Assembly (NCBI GenBank): GCA_044344795.1
Contig: JBIJCF010000006.1
Span: 1-64,000 of the forward strand
Length of the DNA stretch: 64,000 nucleotides
Direction: 5' to 3'
Source of the DNA: GCA-2737665 sp044344795
GTDB lineage: Bacteria > Bacteroidota > Bacteroidia > Palsa-965
The position numbers and the translations under genes are program-made. Positions 1 through 8,166 of the stretch are shown here, one piece after another; the stretch's first letter is position 1; every line of letters starts with the position of its first letter. The notes beneath the pieces were generated by a model. It was not told the origin of the DNA. It saw only the letters and a program-made list of their open reading frames with translations, and did not search any database.

Positions 1-31
1 CAACGGGCTTCTACGTGAATAGTTATTCTAA

Positions 32-1264
32 TTATTTAGCAAGCTTGATTTTAAGATTAGTATCTAAAGCGTTCAAAAACTCTTCAGTGTACAAATAATG
101 CTCACCATGCTTCACCTTGTTTCCGTGAATGCATACAGCCAAATCTTTAGTCATCTTTCCGCTTTCCACTGTTTCAACACATACTTGTTCCAGTGCCTGA
201 CAGAAGTTGATCAACTCCTGATTGTTGTCGAGCTTACCACGGAATTCCAAACCACGAGTCCATGCGAAGATGGATGCAATTGGATTTGTTGAAGTTGGCT
301 TTCCTGCCTGGTGATCGCGGAAGTGACGAGTAACAGTACCGTGAGCAGCTTCTGCTTCCAAAGTTTTTCCATCAGGAGTAACCAATACAGAAGTCATCAA
401 GCCTAAAGAACCAAATCCTTGTGCTACTGAATCCGATTGAACGTCACCATCGTAGTTTTTACAAGCCCAAACAAATTCACCGTGCCACTTCAGCGCAGAA
501 GCAACCATGTCATCAATCAGACGGTGTTCATAAACAATGCCGGCAGCCTTATAACGATCAGCATATTCTGCTTCGTAAATCTCCTGGAAAATATCTTTGA
601 AACGACCGTCGTATTTTTTCAAGATGGTGTTCTTCGTGGACAAATATACCGGCCACTTCTTGATTAATCCCATATTGAGACATGCACGTGCAAATCCTTT
701 GATAGAATCATCAGTATTGTACATGGATAAAGCAACGCCGTCTCCTTTGAAATTGTACACTTCAAAAGTCTGAGCCGGGCTGCCATCTTCCGGTTGAAAG
801 GTCATCGTTAATTTCCCTTTTCCTTTGATAACAGTATCTGTCGCTCGGTATTGGTCACCAAATGCGTGACGACCAACGATGATAGGCGCTGTCCAGTTTG
901 GAACTAAACGAGGAACGTTCTGGCAAACAATAGGCTCACGGAATACAGTACCATCTAAAATGTTACGGATAGTTCCGTTCGGAGACTTCCACATCTGCTT
1001 CAGTTTGAATTCTTCTACGCGTGCTTCATCGGGGGTGATGGTGGCACACTTAATACCAACGCTGTATTGCTTAATAGCATTCGCAGCTTCGATAGTTACT
1101 TCGTCATTCGTTTGATCGCGGTACTCGATACCTAAATCGTAGTATTTGATATCGATATCCAAATAAGGAAGGATCAATTTTTCCTTGATGAATTTCCAAA
1201 TGACGCGGGTCATTTCATCTCCATCCAATTCAACAACTGGATTTGCGACTTTAATTTTGCTCAT
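32..1264 (-). CDS. icd: NADP-dependent isocitrate dehydrogenase
   Basis: Oxidative decarboxylation of isocitrate to 2-oxoglutarate in the TCA cycle, cytoplasmic. The 410-residue length and sequence match the eukaryotic-type (IDH1/IDH2-like) subfamily rather than the E. coli type. Substrate-loop residues are visible in SPNGTIRNILDG (94-105) with R100, R109 and R132; the metal aspartates are D251/D252, D274 and D278; and HGTVTRHFR (309-317) is the NADP-binding segment that discriminates the 2'-phosphate. It is followed on the same strand by no other gene inside the window; 130 bases separate its start from the end of dnaX. Aconitase, the preceding TCA enzyme, is in this window at 29.4 kb but not linked. 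Function is secure from sequence. Confidence 0.97.
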   Translation of the reverse strand: MSKIKVANPVVELDGDEMTRVIWKFIKEKLILPYLDIDIKYYDLGIEYRDQTNDEVTIEAANAIKQYSVGIKCATITPDEARVEEFKLKQMWKSPNGTIRNILDGTVFREPIVCQNVPRLVPNWTAPIIVGRHAFGDQYRATDTVIKGKGKLTMTFQPEDGSPAQTFEVYNFKGDGVALSMYNTDDSIKGFARACLNMGLIKKWPVYLSTKNTILKKYDGRFKDIFQEIYEAEYADRYKAAGIVYEHRLIDDMVASALKWHGEFVWACKNYDGDVQSDSVAQGFGSLGLMTSVLVTPDGKTLEAEAAHGTVTRHFRDHQAGKPTSTNPIASIFAWTRGLEFRGKLDNNQELINFCQALEQVCVETVESGKMTKDLAVCIHGNKVKHGEHYLYTEEFLNALDTNLKIKLAK

Positions 1265-1394
1265 AATTTCCGGGAATAGAAGGTTTATAAATTCAAAAAG
1301 CGGAGCAATGATAAGGATTTGCGCGGCAATTGCCTAACAAAATAACCACTCAAACGTTAAGATTCGTGAAGGAATTCGGGAATAAAAATTCATA

Positions 1395-3143
1395 CTAAAA
1401 TTCAATATCCAGATCGAACGTTTGCTTCAGTTTGCCGATGCTAGGATTGAGCTCCAGCAGGCGTTTATACTTGTCCTGAGGCGTATATAACTTGACGTTG
1501 GAAGGCTCTTTGGTCAGCGTGACATCCAAGGTGAAAATGTAATTGTTCAGCTGTGCCCGCAGAAACGTCATCAAATCGGTTTTGTCAGCTAAAATGCGCT
1601 CTTCCGCTGATTTATTATACACCACAAATTCCACCATATTCGTGGCTTTTAATAACGGTTTTTCCAGTGTTAATGCAGCCGCATCACCCACTTTACCTTT
1701 TGATTTTAACACATCGGCATAAGCTGTCCACGCTTGTTCTAATTGCTCTTGCGTAAATGGATCCGCATGTTGAGGGCCATTTCCGACACTTACAGATTCG
1801 TTAGTCGTTTTTTTTTCAGCGTTGGGATTCAACATTTGTCCAAGTCCACCGCTGGATTTTAACAACGGTTTTTTGGTTGCTCCATTTCCATTGGTGGGCA
1901 GAGCTGTAACTGTTGTAGTAGGTGATGAAGTTGATGTTACAGGAACCGAAGTAGCAGAGGTAACGGTTGGTGCAGACGAAATTGTCGCTTGTACCATGGG
2001 TTGGGACGAAGGTTCTAGTTCGTCATTTTTTTTTTCGGCCGATTCGGAAGTACCGTTCAGCGCGCATAATTGGATCAACGTGAATTCGACTTGAAGTCGA
2101 GGATTTCGAGCGCTTTTGTAAGCTACATCACATTGATTCAGAATTCGAAGACCTTTCAGCAAAAACAGATATTCTGATCGCGCCGACTGATCTTTGTATT
2201 TTTCTTTGATGTTCTGACCTGTTTCCAGTAACTGTAACGTCTGTGGATCTTTACACACCATTAGGTTACGGAAATGTTCTGCTAAACCAGCAACAAAATT
2301 ATGTCCGTCAAATCCGTTGGACAACACTTCGTTAAATAACAATAAAGCGCCCGGAACCTGATTCGCTAAAATGAAATCGGTGACTTTAAAATAATAATCG
2401 TAATCCAGTACGTTAAGATTTTCAATAACGGCCTTATACGTAAGATCATTCCCGGCATAACTGACCACCTGATCAAAAATTGAACAGGCATCACGCAAAG
2501 CTCCATCAGCCTTTTGCGCAATAATGTGCAAAGCATCAGGATCAGCATTAACGTTTTCGTTCTTCGCGATATACGCTAAATGATTCGCAATGTCTTCAAC
2601 TTGAATACGATTAAAATTGAAGATTTGACAGCGCGAAAGAATAGTCGGTAAAATTTTGTGTCGTTCGGTTGTTGCCAGTATGAAGATGGCGTAGGAAGGC
2701 GGTTCTTCCAGCGTTTTCAAAAATGCGTTGAATGCGGCAGATGACAGCATGTGCACCTCATCGATGATGTACACTTTGTATTTGCCCATTTGCGGCGGAA
2801 TTCGAACCTGATCTACCAGATTGCGAATATCATCTACCGAGTTATTCGAAGCAGCATCCAGTTCGTAAACGTTAAACGACTGACCGGAATTAAACGAAAC
2901 ACAAGATTCGCATTCGTCACAAGCCTCAGTTTCAGGAGTAAGTCGTGTACAATTAATGGTTTTAGCAAGAATACGGGCGCAAGTAGTTTTCCCTACACCA
3001 CGAGGACCGCAGAAGAGAAAAGCTTGAGCCAGATGATTATTGCTAATGGCGTTTTTCAACGTATTGGTAATCGAAGCTTGCCCAACCACGGTGTTAAAGT
3101 GGGCGGGACGATACTTACGAGCCGATACAACGAAATTATCCAT
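1395..3143 (-). CDS. dnaX: DNA polymerase III subunit gamma/tau
   Basis: ATPase of the clamp loader. I choose the ATG at 3143 (582 residues) over a start 12 codons upstream because the family begins close to the motif ARKYRP and a -7 box lies just upstream of this ATG. Walker A is GPRGVGKTT (46-54), the zinc cysteines are C65, C75, C78 and C81, and Walker B/DEVH is at 128-131. The AAA+ and collar domains end near residue 365. A Ser/Thr/Pro-rich linker (about 385-435) and a tau-type C-terminal domain follow. The coding strand carries A10 (window 2026-2035, codons 370-373) and A9 (1808-1816, codons 443-446) tracts at the start of and within the linker; one extra A in either gives a stop within one to three codons. 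This is the arrangement used to make the short gamma form elsewhere. Confidence 0.96.
   Translation of the reverse strand: MDNFVVSARKYRPAHFNTVVGQASITNTLKNAISNNHLAQAFLFCGPRGVGKTTCARILAKTINCTRLTPETEACDECESCVSFNSGQSFNVYELDAASNNSVDDIRNLVDQVRIPPQMGKYKVYIIDEVHMLSSAAFNAFLKTLEEPPSYAIFILATTERHKILPTILSRCQIFNFNRIQVEDIANHLAYIAKNENVNADPDALHIIAQKADGALRDACSIFDQVVSYAGNDLTYKAVIENLNVLDYDYYFKVTDFILANQVPGALLLFNEVLSNGFDGHNFVAGLAEHFRNLMVCKDPQTLQLLETGQNIKEKYKDQSARSEYLFLLKGLRILNQCDVAYKSARNPRLQVEFTLIQLCALNGTSESAEKKNDELEPSSQPMVQATISSAPTVTSATSVPVTSTSSPTTTVTALPTNGNGATKKPLLKSSGGLGQMLNPNAEKKTTNESVSVGNGPQHADPFTQEQLEQAWTAYADVLKSKGKVGDAAALTLEKPLLKATNMVEFVVYNKSAEERILADKTDLMTFLRAQLNNYIFTLDVTLTKEPSNVKLYTPQDKYKRLLELNPSIGKLKQTFDLDIEF
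1808..1816 (-). other. A9 slippery tract in dnaX linker
   Basis: Nine consecutive A on the coding strand, read GAA AAA AAA ACG for E443-K-K-T. One additional A gives N-D-stop (TAA) two codons later, about 447 residues in all; one fewer A reaches TAA after a few codons. It has the same length as the A9 slippage tract described for Thermus thermophilus dnaX. Whether it is used here is inference. Confidence 0.45.
2026..2035 (-). other. A10 slippery tract in dnaX
   Basis: Ten consecutive A on the coding strand, read GAA AAA AAA AAT for E370-K-K-N. Insertion of one A by RNA polymerase, or a -1 ribosomal shift, gives GAA AAA AAA AAA TGA: an immediate stop and a product of about 373 residues that ends where the collar domain ends. 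Loss of one A also reaches a stop (TAG) within a few codons. Seen directly; use as a recoding site is inferred from the E. coli and Thermus dnaX precedents. Confidence 0.6.
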
Positions 3144-3146
3144 ACG

Positions 3147-3154
3147 CAAATTTA
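3147..3154 (-). promoter_or_regulatory. -7 box for dnaX
   Basis: Minus-strand TAAATTTG fits the Bacteroidota TAnnTTTG element and ends three bases before the dnaX ATG, so transcription would begin at or next to the start codon. I see no convincing -33 TTG at the usual 19-20 base distance. Confidence 0.4.
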
Positions 3155-3161
3155 AGCACAG

Positions 3162-3190
3162 ATGCCGTAGAAACGGCATGAACGCCGTTT
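3162..3190 (+). repeat. REP-like hairpin element
   Basis: On plus, GTAG (3167-3170) is followed by AAACGGC (3171-3177), a six-base loop and GCCGTTT (3184-3190). An alternative overlapping hairpin is ATGCCGT-AGAA-ACGGCAT (3162-3179). A GTAG tetranucleotide before an imperfect palindrome is the architecture of REP elements mobilised by RAYT transposases. It lies between dnaX and the terminator of the CstB-like gene. No transposase is in the window. Confidence 0.4.
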
Positions 3191-3233
3191 TTCAAGGCTT
3201 GATATTATTAACACAAACGGCGAGATTGTGAAT

Positions 3234-3261
3234 AAAAAGAGGCTGCTTTTCGGGCAGCCTC
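3234..3261 (-). terminator. intrinsic terminator of the CstB-like gene
   Basis: Stem GAGGCTGC (3239-3246) pairs with GCAGCCTC (3254-3261) around a seven-base loop; on the minus strand it is followed by TTTTT (3238-3234). It starts 21 bases after the stop codon at 3282. Confidence 0.85.
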
Positions 3262-3281
3262 CTTGTTTCATGTATAATTAC

Positions 3282-4703
3282 TTATAGCATCGTCGTCGGA
3301 CAAACGTAATCCGTAATTCGGAATTTATTCAGTGGTTTTAATGCATTGAAACCGCCGGCGACATTAATCAAATTATGATAACCGCGTGACTGCAAAATCG
3401 AACTGAAGGTCATACTGCGATATCCTCCTGCACAATGCACATAATATGTTTTGTTAGGATCAACTTTGGTCATGCTGTCATTGATGTAATCCAACGGTGC
3501 ATTGATTGCTTCAATAATGTGTTCGCTGTAATATTCACTGGCTTTACGAACGTCCAACACATCAACTGATGCTGATGCATAAGCTTTTGCAAATTCATCC
3601 ACAGTTACGGAACGAATGGTGTCGGTCTCAAATCCTGCTGCTTCCCACGCTTTCATGCCGCCTTTCAAATAACCTAATGCGTTGTCATAACCAACACGCG
3701 CTAATCGTGTTACTACTTCTTCTTCGCGTCCTTCATCTGCAACTAAAAGAATCGGGTGGTTCACGCTAGGTACCAAAGTTCCTACCCATGTCGCGAAGCT
3801 TCCATCAATACCAATATTGATAGCATTCGGAATAAATGATTTACAAAAATCATCTGCCTTGCGCGTGTCGATGATCAGTGCATTCAGCGTGTTGGCCGCG
3901 GCTTCAAATTCTTTGGCATTCAAGGCTTGCGTTCCTTTTTTCATCACGTTATCAATGCTCTCGTAACCTTTGATATTCATCAATACGTTCTGAGGGAAAT
4001 AACCCGGAGGCGGCATCAATCCATCGAGTAGTTGCTTTTTAAATTCTTCTTTTGTCAACTTCGGATTTAATGCATAATTCACGTGCTTTTGATGTCCGAG
4101 TGTATCGAACGTTTCTTTACTCATGTTTTTTCCGCACGCGCTTCCTGCACCATGACCGGGATAAACAATGATATCATCGTTCAACGGCATAATTTTATGA
4201 TGTAGAGAATCGTATAAATGTCCGGCTAACTTTTCTTCGGTCATGTCGGCGATTACATGCTGTGCTAAATCCGGACGACCAACATCACCGATAAATAAAG
4301 TATCGCCGGTGAAAATTGCAACTTCTTTCCCGTTTTCATCCCGCAACAAGAAGCAGGAACTTTCCATCGTATGACCCGGTGTGTGGAGTAGCTCAATAGT
4401 GATGTTGCCCAGTTTAAAACGTTCTCCATCTCGACCAATATGTGCTTTAAATCCGGTTTCCATTTTGGTTGGACCGTAAACGATGGTCGCTCCGGTTTTG
4501 TTGGCCAAATCAATATGTCCGCTCACAAAATCGGCATGAAAATGTGTTTCGAAAACATATTTGATTTTTGACTTATTGTCGTTTGCACTTTGCAAATAAG
4601 GTTCTACTTCACGCAACGGATCAATAATCGCAGCCTCACCGTTACTCTCAATGTAATAAGCAGCTTCTGCTAAACAGCCGGTATAAATTTGTTCGATTTT
4701 CAT
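3282..4703 (-). CDS. CstB-like persulfide dioxygenase with tandem rhodanese domains
   Basis: Predicted to oxidise low-molecular-weight thiol persulfides and transfer sulfane sulfur, in the cytoplasm. The N-terminal metallo-beta-lactamase domain (1 to about 245) has H54, H56 and D58 in THFHADFVSGH, H111, D134 and H184, the metal ligands expected for ETHE1/PDO enzymes. Rhodanese domain 1 (about 270-360) keeps the fold motifs but has VADEGREEE where the active loop should be, so no catalytic cysteine. Domain 2 (about 365-460) has an intact loop, CAGGYRS, with C424. Dioxygenase, cysteine-less rhodanese, then active rhodanese is the order of Staphylococcus CstB. Ends after CPTTML. It is probably co-transcribed with the small ORF just upstream and closed by a strong terminator. 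Confidence 0.9.
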   Translation of the reverse strand: MKIEQIYTGCLAEAAYYIESNGEAAIIDPLREVEPYLQSANDNKSKIKYVFETHFHADFVSGHIDLANKTGATIVYGPTKMETGFKAHIGRDGERFKLGNITIELLHTPGHTMESSCFLLRDENGKEVAIFTGDTLFIGDVGRPDLAQHVIADMTEEKLAGHLYDSLHHKIMPLNDDIIVYPGHGAGSACGKNMSKETFDTLGHQKHVNYALNPKLTKEEFKKQLLDGLMPPPGYFPQNVLMNIKGYESIDNVMKKGTQALNAKEFEAAANTLNALIIDTRKADDFCKSFIPNAINIGIDGSFATWVGTLVPSVNHPILLVADEGREEEVVTRLARVGYDNALGYLKGGMKAWEAAGFETDTIRSVTVDEFAKAYASASVDVLDVRKASEYYSEHIIEAINAPLDYINDSMTKVDPNKTYYVHCAGGYRSMTFSSILQSRGYHNLINVAGGFNALKPLNKFRITDYVCPTTML

Positions 4704-4723
4704 AATTCAATTTTCAATTTGAT

Positions 4724-4819
4724 TTATCCTCGTTTTTTTCTTAGGTGTGAGTCGGTAACACATAAACCAAATCCGGCAAGTAAATGTGCTATGATGATGA
4801 TGAATAGGACCGTTCCCAT
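4724..4819 (-). CDS. putative 31-residue single-pass membrane peptide
   Basis: A complete small reading frame beginning MGTVLFIIIIAHLLAGFG and ending in the basic tail LRKKRG. Residues 3-21 form one hydrophobic segment and the basic C-terminus predicts an N-out, C-in orientation. It ends 20 bases upstream of the CstB-like start on the same strand, and an AAAGG sequence lies just before its ATG. The best promoter-like sequence for the CstB-like gene lies upstream of this frame, so it would be in the same transcript. I do not recognise a family. It could be a true small membrane protein or a chance frame in a leader. Confidence 0.4.
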   Translation of the reverse strand: MGTVLFIIIIAHLLAGFGLCVTDSHLRKKRG

Positions 4820-4847
4820 AACCTTTAATTAATGAAGCAAAGGTCTT

Positions 4848-4877
4848 CTACTTTTTACGCATGAATAATGATGCAAA
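4848..4877 (-). promoter_or_regulatory. candidate promoter of small ORF and CstB-like gene
   Basis: Minus-strand TTTG (4877-4874), 18-base spacer, then GACCTTTG (4855-4848), one mismatch from TAnnTTTG. The predicted transcript starts about 20-25 bases before the ATG at 4819. Confidence 0.4.
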
Positions 4878-4950
4878 TCAGTTTTGGATCGGTGTTGCTC
4901 GCTGTGTGACAGGATTCACATAGTCTGCCAATGAGGTAACACATGGCAAC

Positions 4951-4981
4951 AAAAAAGGCTGTCCTTGCGAGACAGCCTTTT
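4951..4981 (-). terminator. intrinsic terminator of the 685-residue T9SS protein gene
   Basis: Inverted repeat with arms 4953-4963 and 4971-4981 (core GGCTGTC / GACAGCC), seven-base loop; on minus it is followed by T6 (4956-4951). It begins 22 bases past the stop at 5003. Confidence 0.85.
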
Positions 4982-5002
4982 CAAAAAAACATTAAGGAGT
5001 TC

Positions 5003-7060
5003 TTAGCGAACTACTTCCATGCGCTTCACTTCAGAAATAACATAACCGCTTACTAAACGGTACATGTACATACCCGCTACCAACGATGAAGTATTTACTT
5101 CAACTTGAGTAGTTCCTGCTACAACTTGCTGTGTCATAACTACACGACCTTGAATGTCCATTATTTCTAATGTCATGTCGTTGTCGGCATTAACAGCAAT
5201 AGTTGTGTTTGTATTTGCAGGGTTAGGGAAATTCTGACCAAGACTGATGTTGTTCATAGCAGCATCAAATTCTTCTGTACTTACCAATCCATAGAACCAG
5301 TCGTGTGACCATTTCAAGATTTCATATTTCGAAGTTGTATTACCAACCATCTCAACACCGATACCTAAGTACACTACTTTGTAGGTTCCGTTTGTTTTAC
5401 GTGTACCTGCAGTTTTGTTACCGTTGTTGTATTTGAAAATTGCAACACCACCGCCAGACGCGTTTACTTCATCCGGATAGAAATAGTTACCACCGTAGAA
5501 ATTCAAGATGGTACTGTTTGGAACTGTTCCGAACACTAAATCAGTTGTAACCGCAGTTAACTGAGAGTTGGAAGTTCCACCGTCAGCAGAGAACGTTGCA
5601 CCAAAGAAGTTGCTCCAGAATTGCTGTGTTGTAGCCGTGTAGTATGGGCTGTTTTGGGTATCCCATGTTTCCCAACCGATATCTTGTCCTGCGATAAACA
5701 TGTTACCACCGGCGTTTAACCATGCTGTCATGCGTGTACAGAATTCATTAGTTAAGCCCGGGAAAGTCCAACCTACGTTATAATATACGTTGATTACACC
5801 AGCAAATGCATTATCACGAATTGCTTTAGCAGCAACGATGTCGTCAGTTGTTGCCCATCCGTTTTCGTTGGCGTACACTAAACCATTTACGTATGTAGAA
5901 TCCCAGTTCGCAGCAGAACCTGCAGTAACACCGTCACCAATTCCACCGCTATTGTTCACGATCAAATCAGTTACATTAGAAATCACATAAACAGTTTTTA
6001 CCAATGCCGGTGAAGTTGGATTCTGAACAGAAGTAACAGTTAAAGTTGCTTTACCAACAAATGGAGTAGTTCCCGGAGTTATGTTAATGCCGATGTTGTT
6101 GGTAGCATTAGCACCAGTAGTGATCGTAGCGGTGTTTGTGAAATTGTTGCTGTTCACTGAAAATCCTGCGCTCCAGTCGTTCGGAATATTTGTGGTTAAC
6201 GTATAAACGAAATCTTCAGAAGCTGAACCTGAGTTCATAGAAGTTAATGAAAAGCTGGAAGCATTGGATGATGTTCCTGCCTGTACTTCAGTAACCGGTG
6301 AACTCAGTGTGTAGTTGATGATTGGATCAGCAACAGTTCCCATCTGAATGATTTCTTTTGTCACTGTATTTTGTACAAAAGCAATCGCCTTGATGTTGGC
6401 GGTATTCCATGCAGCGTTTTCGTTGTAGTTGTAGTTGAACGAAATGCTGTTGCCGATAGAAGCAAATGCAGAAATAGCATCACCGTTATCCGTAGGCAAC
6501 ATCAAACGAAATACATTCGGGAAATGTGTTTCACCGTTGGATCCCGGAGGCGTTGTATAATCGATCGGATCTTCAACGATTGCAACATACAATTTGAACG
6601 TACCTGATGGAACCGTTCCAACCGTTTTGATGTTAACAGTTAAATCGCGGTTGTTACCGTTATCTACTTCGGAAACGTCAATCTTGATAGGACTTCCCAT
6701 CGAGAATTGATTATCGATATCTGTTTGAGTGATGGCATTTGGATTTCCGCGCTTCTGATTTCCGTTTAGGATAACAGTTGGAACGCCGGTAACAGTGTAC
6801 ATGTTAACACGAGCAGTTTGACCTGCAGTGTTGTGGTTGTACATCGGATCAACACCCGGCCAGGATGTGTGATAAGCAATGTGACGTGCTTTGGTCGTGT
6901 TTGGATTGATGATGTTGGCTTCAAAAGCCGGATTTTGTGATGCGCAAGGTCCGCAGCTGGCTTGTGTGAAGTGTTCAAGGGCAACAAAGCGGGGGGCTTG
7001 TGCCATCATAACACCGGACAACAAGATTGCTGCCGATGCGGCGAATGTAGTTTTTTTCAT
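5003..7060 (-). CDS. secreted Omp28/thioredoxin-like protein with T9SS type A sorting domain
   Basis: 685 residues. A signal peptide (1 to about 20, ending VMMAQA) precedes an Omp28-like thioredoxin-fold domain with CGPC at 36-39 and a cis-Pro segment TGVPTVIL near 93-100. A beta-rich middle follows, and residues about 375-600 include a flavodoxin-like or glutamine-amidotransferase-like segment. The C-terminal 80 residues (NFPNPANTNTTI ... KRMEVVR) form the por-type sorting domain that directs export through the type IX system to the cell surface. The CxxC suggests disulfide chemistry outside the cell, but substrate and role are unknown. It stands alone between a strong terminator and the end of idi. 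Minus-strand TATATTTG (7105-7098) and TAGTTTTG (7114-7107) upstream are possible -7 boxes. Confidence 0.88.
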   Translation of the reverse strand: MKKTTFAASAAILLSGVMMAQAPRFVALEHFTQASCGPCASQNPAFEANIINPNTTKARHIAYHTSWPGVDPMYNHNTAGQTARVNMYTVTGVPTVILNGNQKRGNPNAITQTDIDNQFSMGSPIKIDVSEVDNGNNRDLTVNIKTVGTVPSGTFKLYVAIVEDPIDYTTPPGSNGETHFPNVFRLMLPTDNGDAISAFASIGNSISFNYNYNENAAWNTANIKAIAFVQNTVTKEIIQMGTVADPIINYTLSSPVTEVQAGTSSNASSFSLTSMNSGSASEDFVYTLTTNIPNDWSAGFSVNSNNFTNTATITTGANATNNIGINITPGTTPFVGKATLTVTSVQNPTSPALVKTVYVISNVTDLIVNNSGGIGDGVTAGSAANWDSTYVNGLVYANENGWATTDDIVAAKAIRDNAFAGVINVYYNVGWTFPGLTNEFCTRMTAWLNAGGNMFIAGQDIGWETWDTQNSPYYTATTQQFWSNFFGATFSADGGTSNSQLTAVTTDLVFGTVPNSTILNFYGGNYFYPDEVNASGGGVAIFKYNNGNKTAGTRKTNGTYKVVYLGIGVEMVGNTTSKYEILKWSHDWFYGLVSTEEFDAAMNNISLGQNFPNPANTNTTIAVNADNDMTLEIMDIQGRVVMTQQVVAGTTQVEVNTSSLVAGMYMYRLVSGYVISEVKRMEVVR

Positions 7061-7122
7061 GTTGATAGTATTGAGCTGGTTATTACAGATTGTAAACCAA
7101 ATATAACAAAACTATCTCAGAT

Positions 7123-7632
7123 TTATTCTATTCCGGGAATTCCTTGTGCGCAAATGATTTTGAACCATTCGGTGTAACTGACAGGATTATCCTGTAGTTC
7201 TTTGTGCAGCACCGGTAAATCAATCCAGCGGTAGTTCATTACCTCCTCCGGATTAGGTAGCGGTTCTGCATCGGTAATGCCGACTAATACATGATCCAAT
7301 TCATGTTCCCATAAATCCTGATCCAGTGCAGCTTTATAAATAAAAGAATGAGATGTAGCTAAAGAACAGGTCATTCCCATTTCTTCTTGTAAACGTCTAT
7401 TGGCTGCGTCAAGAACCGACTCATTGGGACGTGGATGACTGCAACACGTATTCGTCCATAAACCACCGGAATGATACTTGTTTAACGCCCGCTGATGTAT
7501 CAGCATTTGACCGCGCGAATTATAAATGAAAACGGAAATGGCGCGATGCAGCACACCTTTATGATGCGCATCCATCTTTTCCATGGTACCCAACACTTCA
7601 TCTTTTTCATTAACGAGGATGACGTGTTCCAT
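7123..7632 (-). CDS. idi: isopentenyl-diphosphate delta-isomerase, type 1
   Basis: Interconverts isopentenyl and dimethylallyl diphosphate, feeding carotenoid synthesis. 169 residues, a Nudix-fold enzyme of normal length. The catalytic cysteine is C64 in NTCCSHP (61-67); metal and catalytic residues lie in the EEMG segment (83-86) and in WEHELDHVL (108-116), with E109 or E111 as the general acid. It is the last gene of the crtI-crtB-unknown-idi operon and starts one base after the unknown gene stops (7633). Type 1 is clear from the sequence; the flavin-dependent type 2 is excluded. Confidence 0.95.
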   Translation of the reverse strand: MEHVILVNEKDEVLGTMEKMDAHHKGVLHRAISVFIYNSRGQMLIHQRALNKYHSGGLWTNTCCSHPRPNESVLDAANRRLQEEMGMTCSLATSHSFIYKAALDQDLWEHELDHVLVGITDAEPLPNPEEVMNYRWIDLPVLHKELQDNPVSYTEWFKIICAQGIPGIE

Positions 7633-8166
7633 TTACTTAACGTTCAAATTGGTTTTGATTTGTTTTAAACGCTGTTTTTCCGCAGGTGTTACGTTAGTGT
7701 TTTTTTCTAAAAAACGAATGATGCGATAAAATAAGTCGAAGTCTTTTTGAATACGAAACACATTTTCCAAATTATCCAGAATAATGGTTTTGTCGCCGGT
7801 CATCGCGCTGTTATAGTTCAAAAAAGAAGGAGCGCCGCACTGCACAGTAAAACGAACATACGCAATTTCTACATTTTTAGGTTGCAGGGTTGCCGCTTGT
7901 TCAATCTTCGATTTTCCCGTATTGAAAAGTTGAAGTTTGGTGTAAGGATTGCTGGCGTATTGCGCAGAAATAGTTTGAGCTGCCCCGAGATAACAGTAGC
8001 TCACGGGATCCTTTTCCGGTGTGCTTTTTTCTGTAAGGCGAATAACCTCTTTACATGATGCCTCGTCCAACGCTGCTTTTTCGTACAACGAGCGAACTTG
8101 CTGCATGTTCATAGTTCCATTAAACAGCAGTAAAAAACTTAATCCTGATACCAGTAAAGGTTGCAC
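7633..8166 (-). CDS. conserved unknown protein inside the carotenoid operon
   Basis: 177 residues with a predicted signal peptide (MQPLLVSGLSFLLLFNG) and a mainly helical body containing YCYLGAAQTISAQYA and KIEQAATLQPKNVEIAYVRFTVQ, reminiscent of a TPR-type repeat pair. No catalytic motif is evident. It lies flush between crtB (stop at 8167) and idi (start at 7632) with no spacing, so it is translated from the same mRNA. Its position suggests a periplasmic or envelope role tied to pigment production, but this is inference. I do not recognise a named family. Confidence 0.85.
   Translation of the reverse strand: MQPLLVSGLSFLLLFNGTMNMQQVRSLYEKAALDEASCKEVIRLTEKSTPEKDPVSYCYLGAAQTISAQYASNPYTKLQLFNTGKSKIEQAATLQPKNVEIAYVRFTVQCGAPSFLNYNSAMTGDKTIILDNLENVFRIQKDFDLFYRIIRFLEKNTNVTPAEKQRLKQIKTNLNVK

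Noticed and set aside
1325..1334. GGCAATTGCC palindrome between icd and dnaX
   Set aside because: Only ten bases, no repeat partner and no promoter geometry; likely chance.
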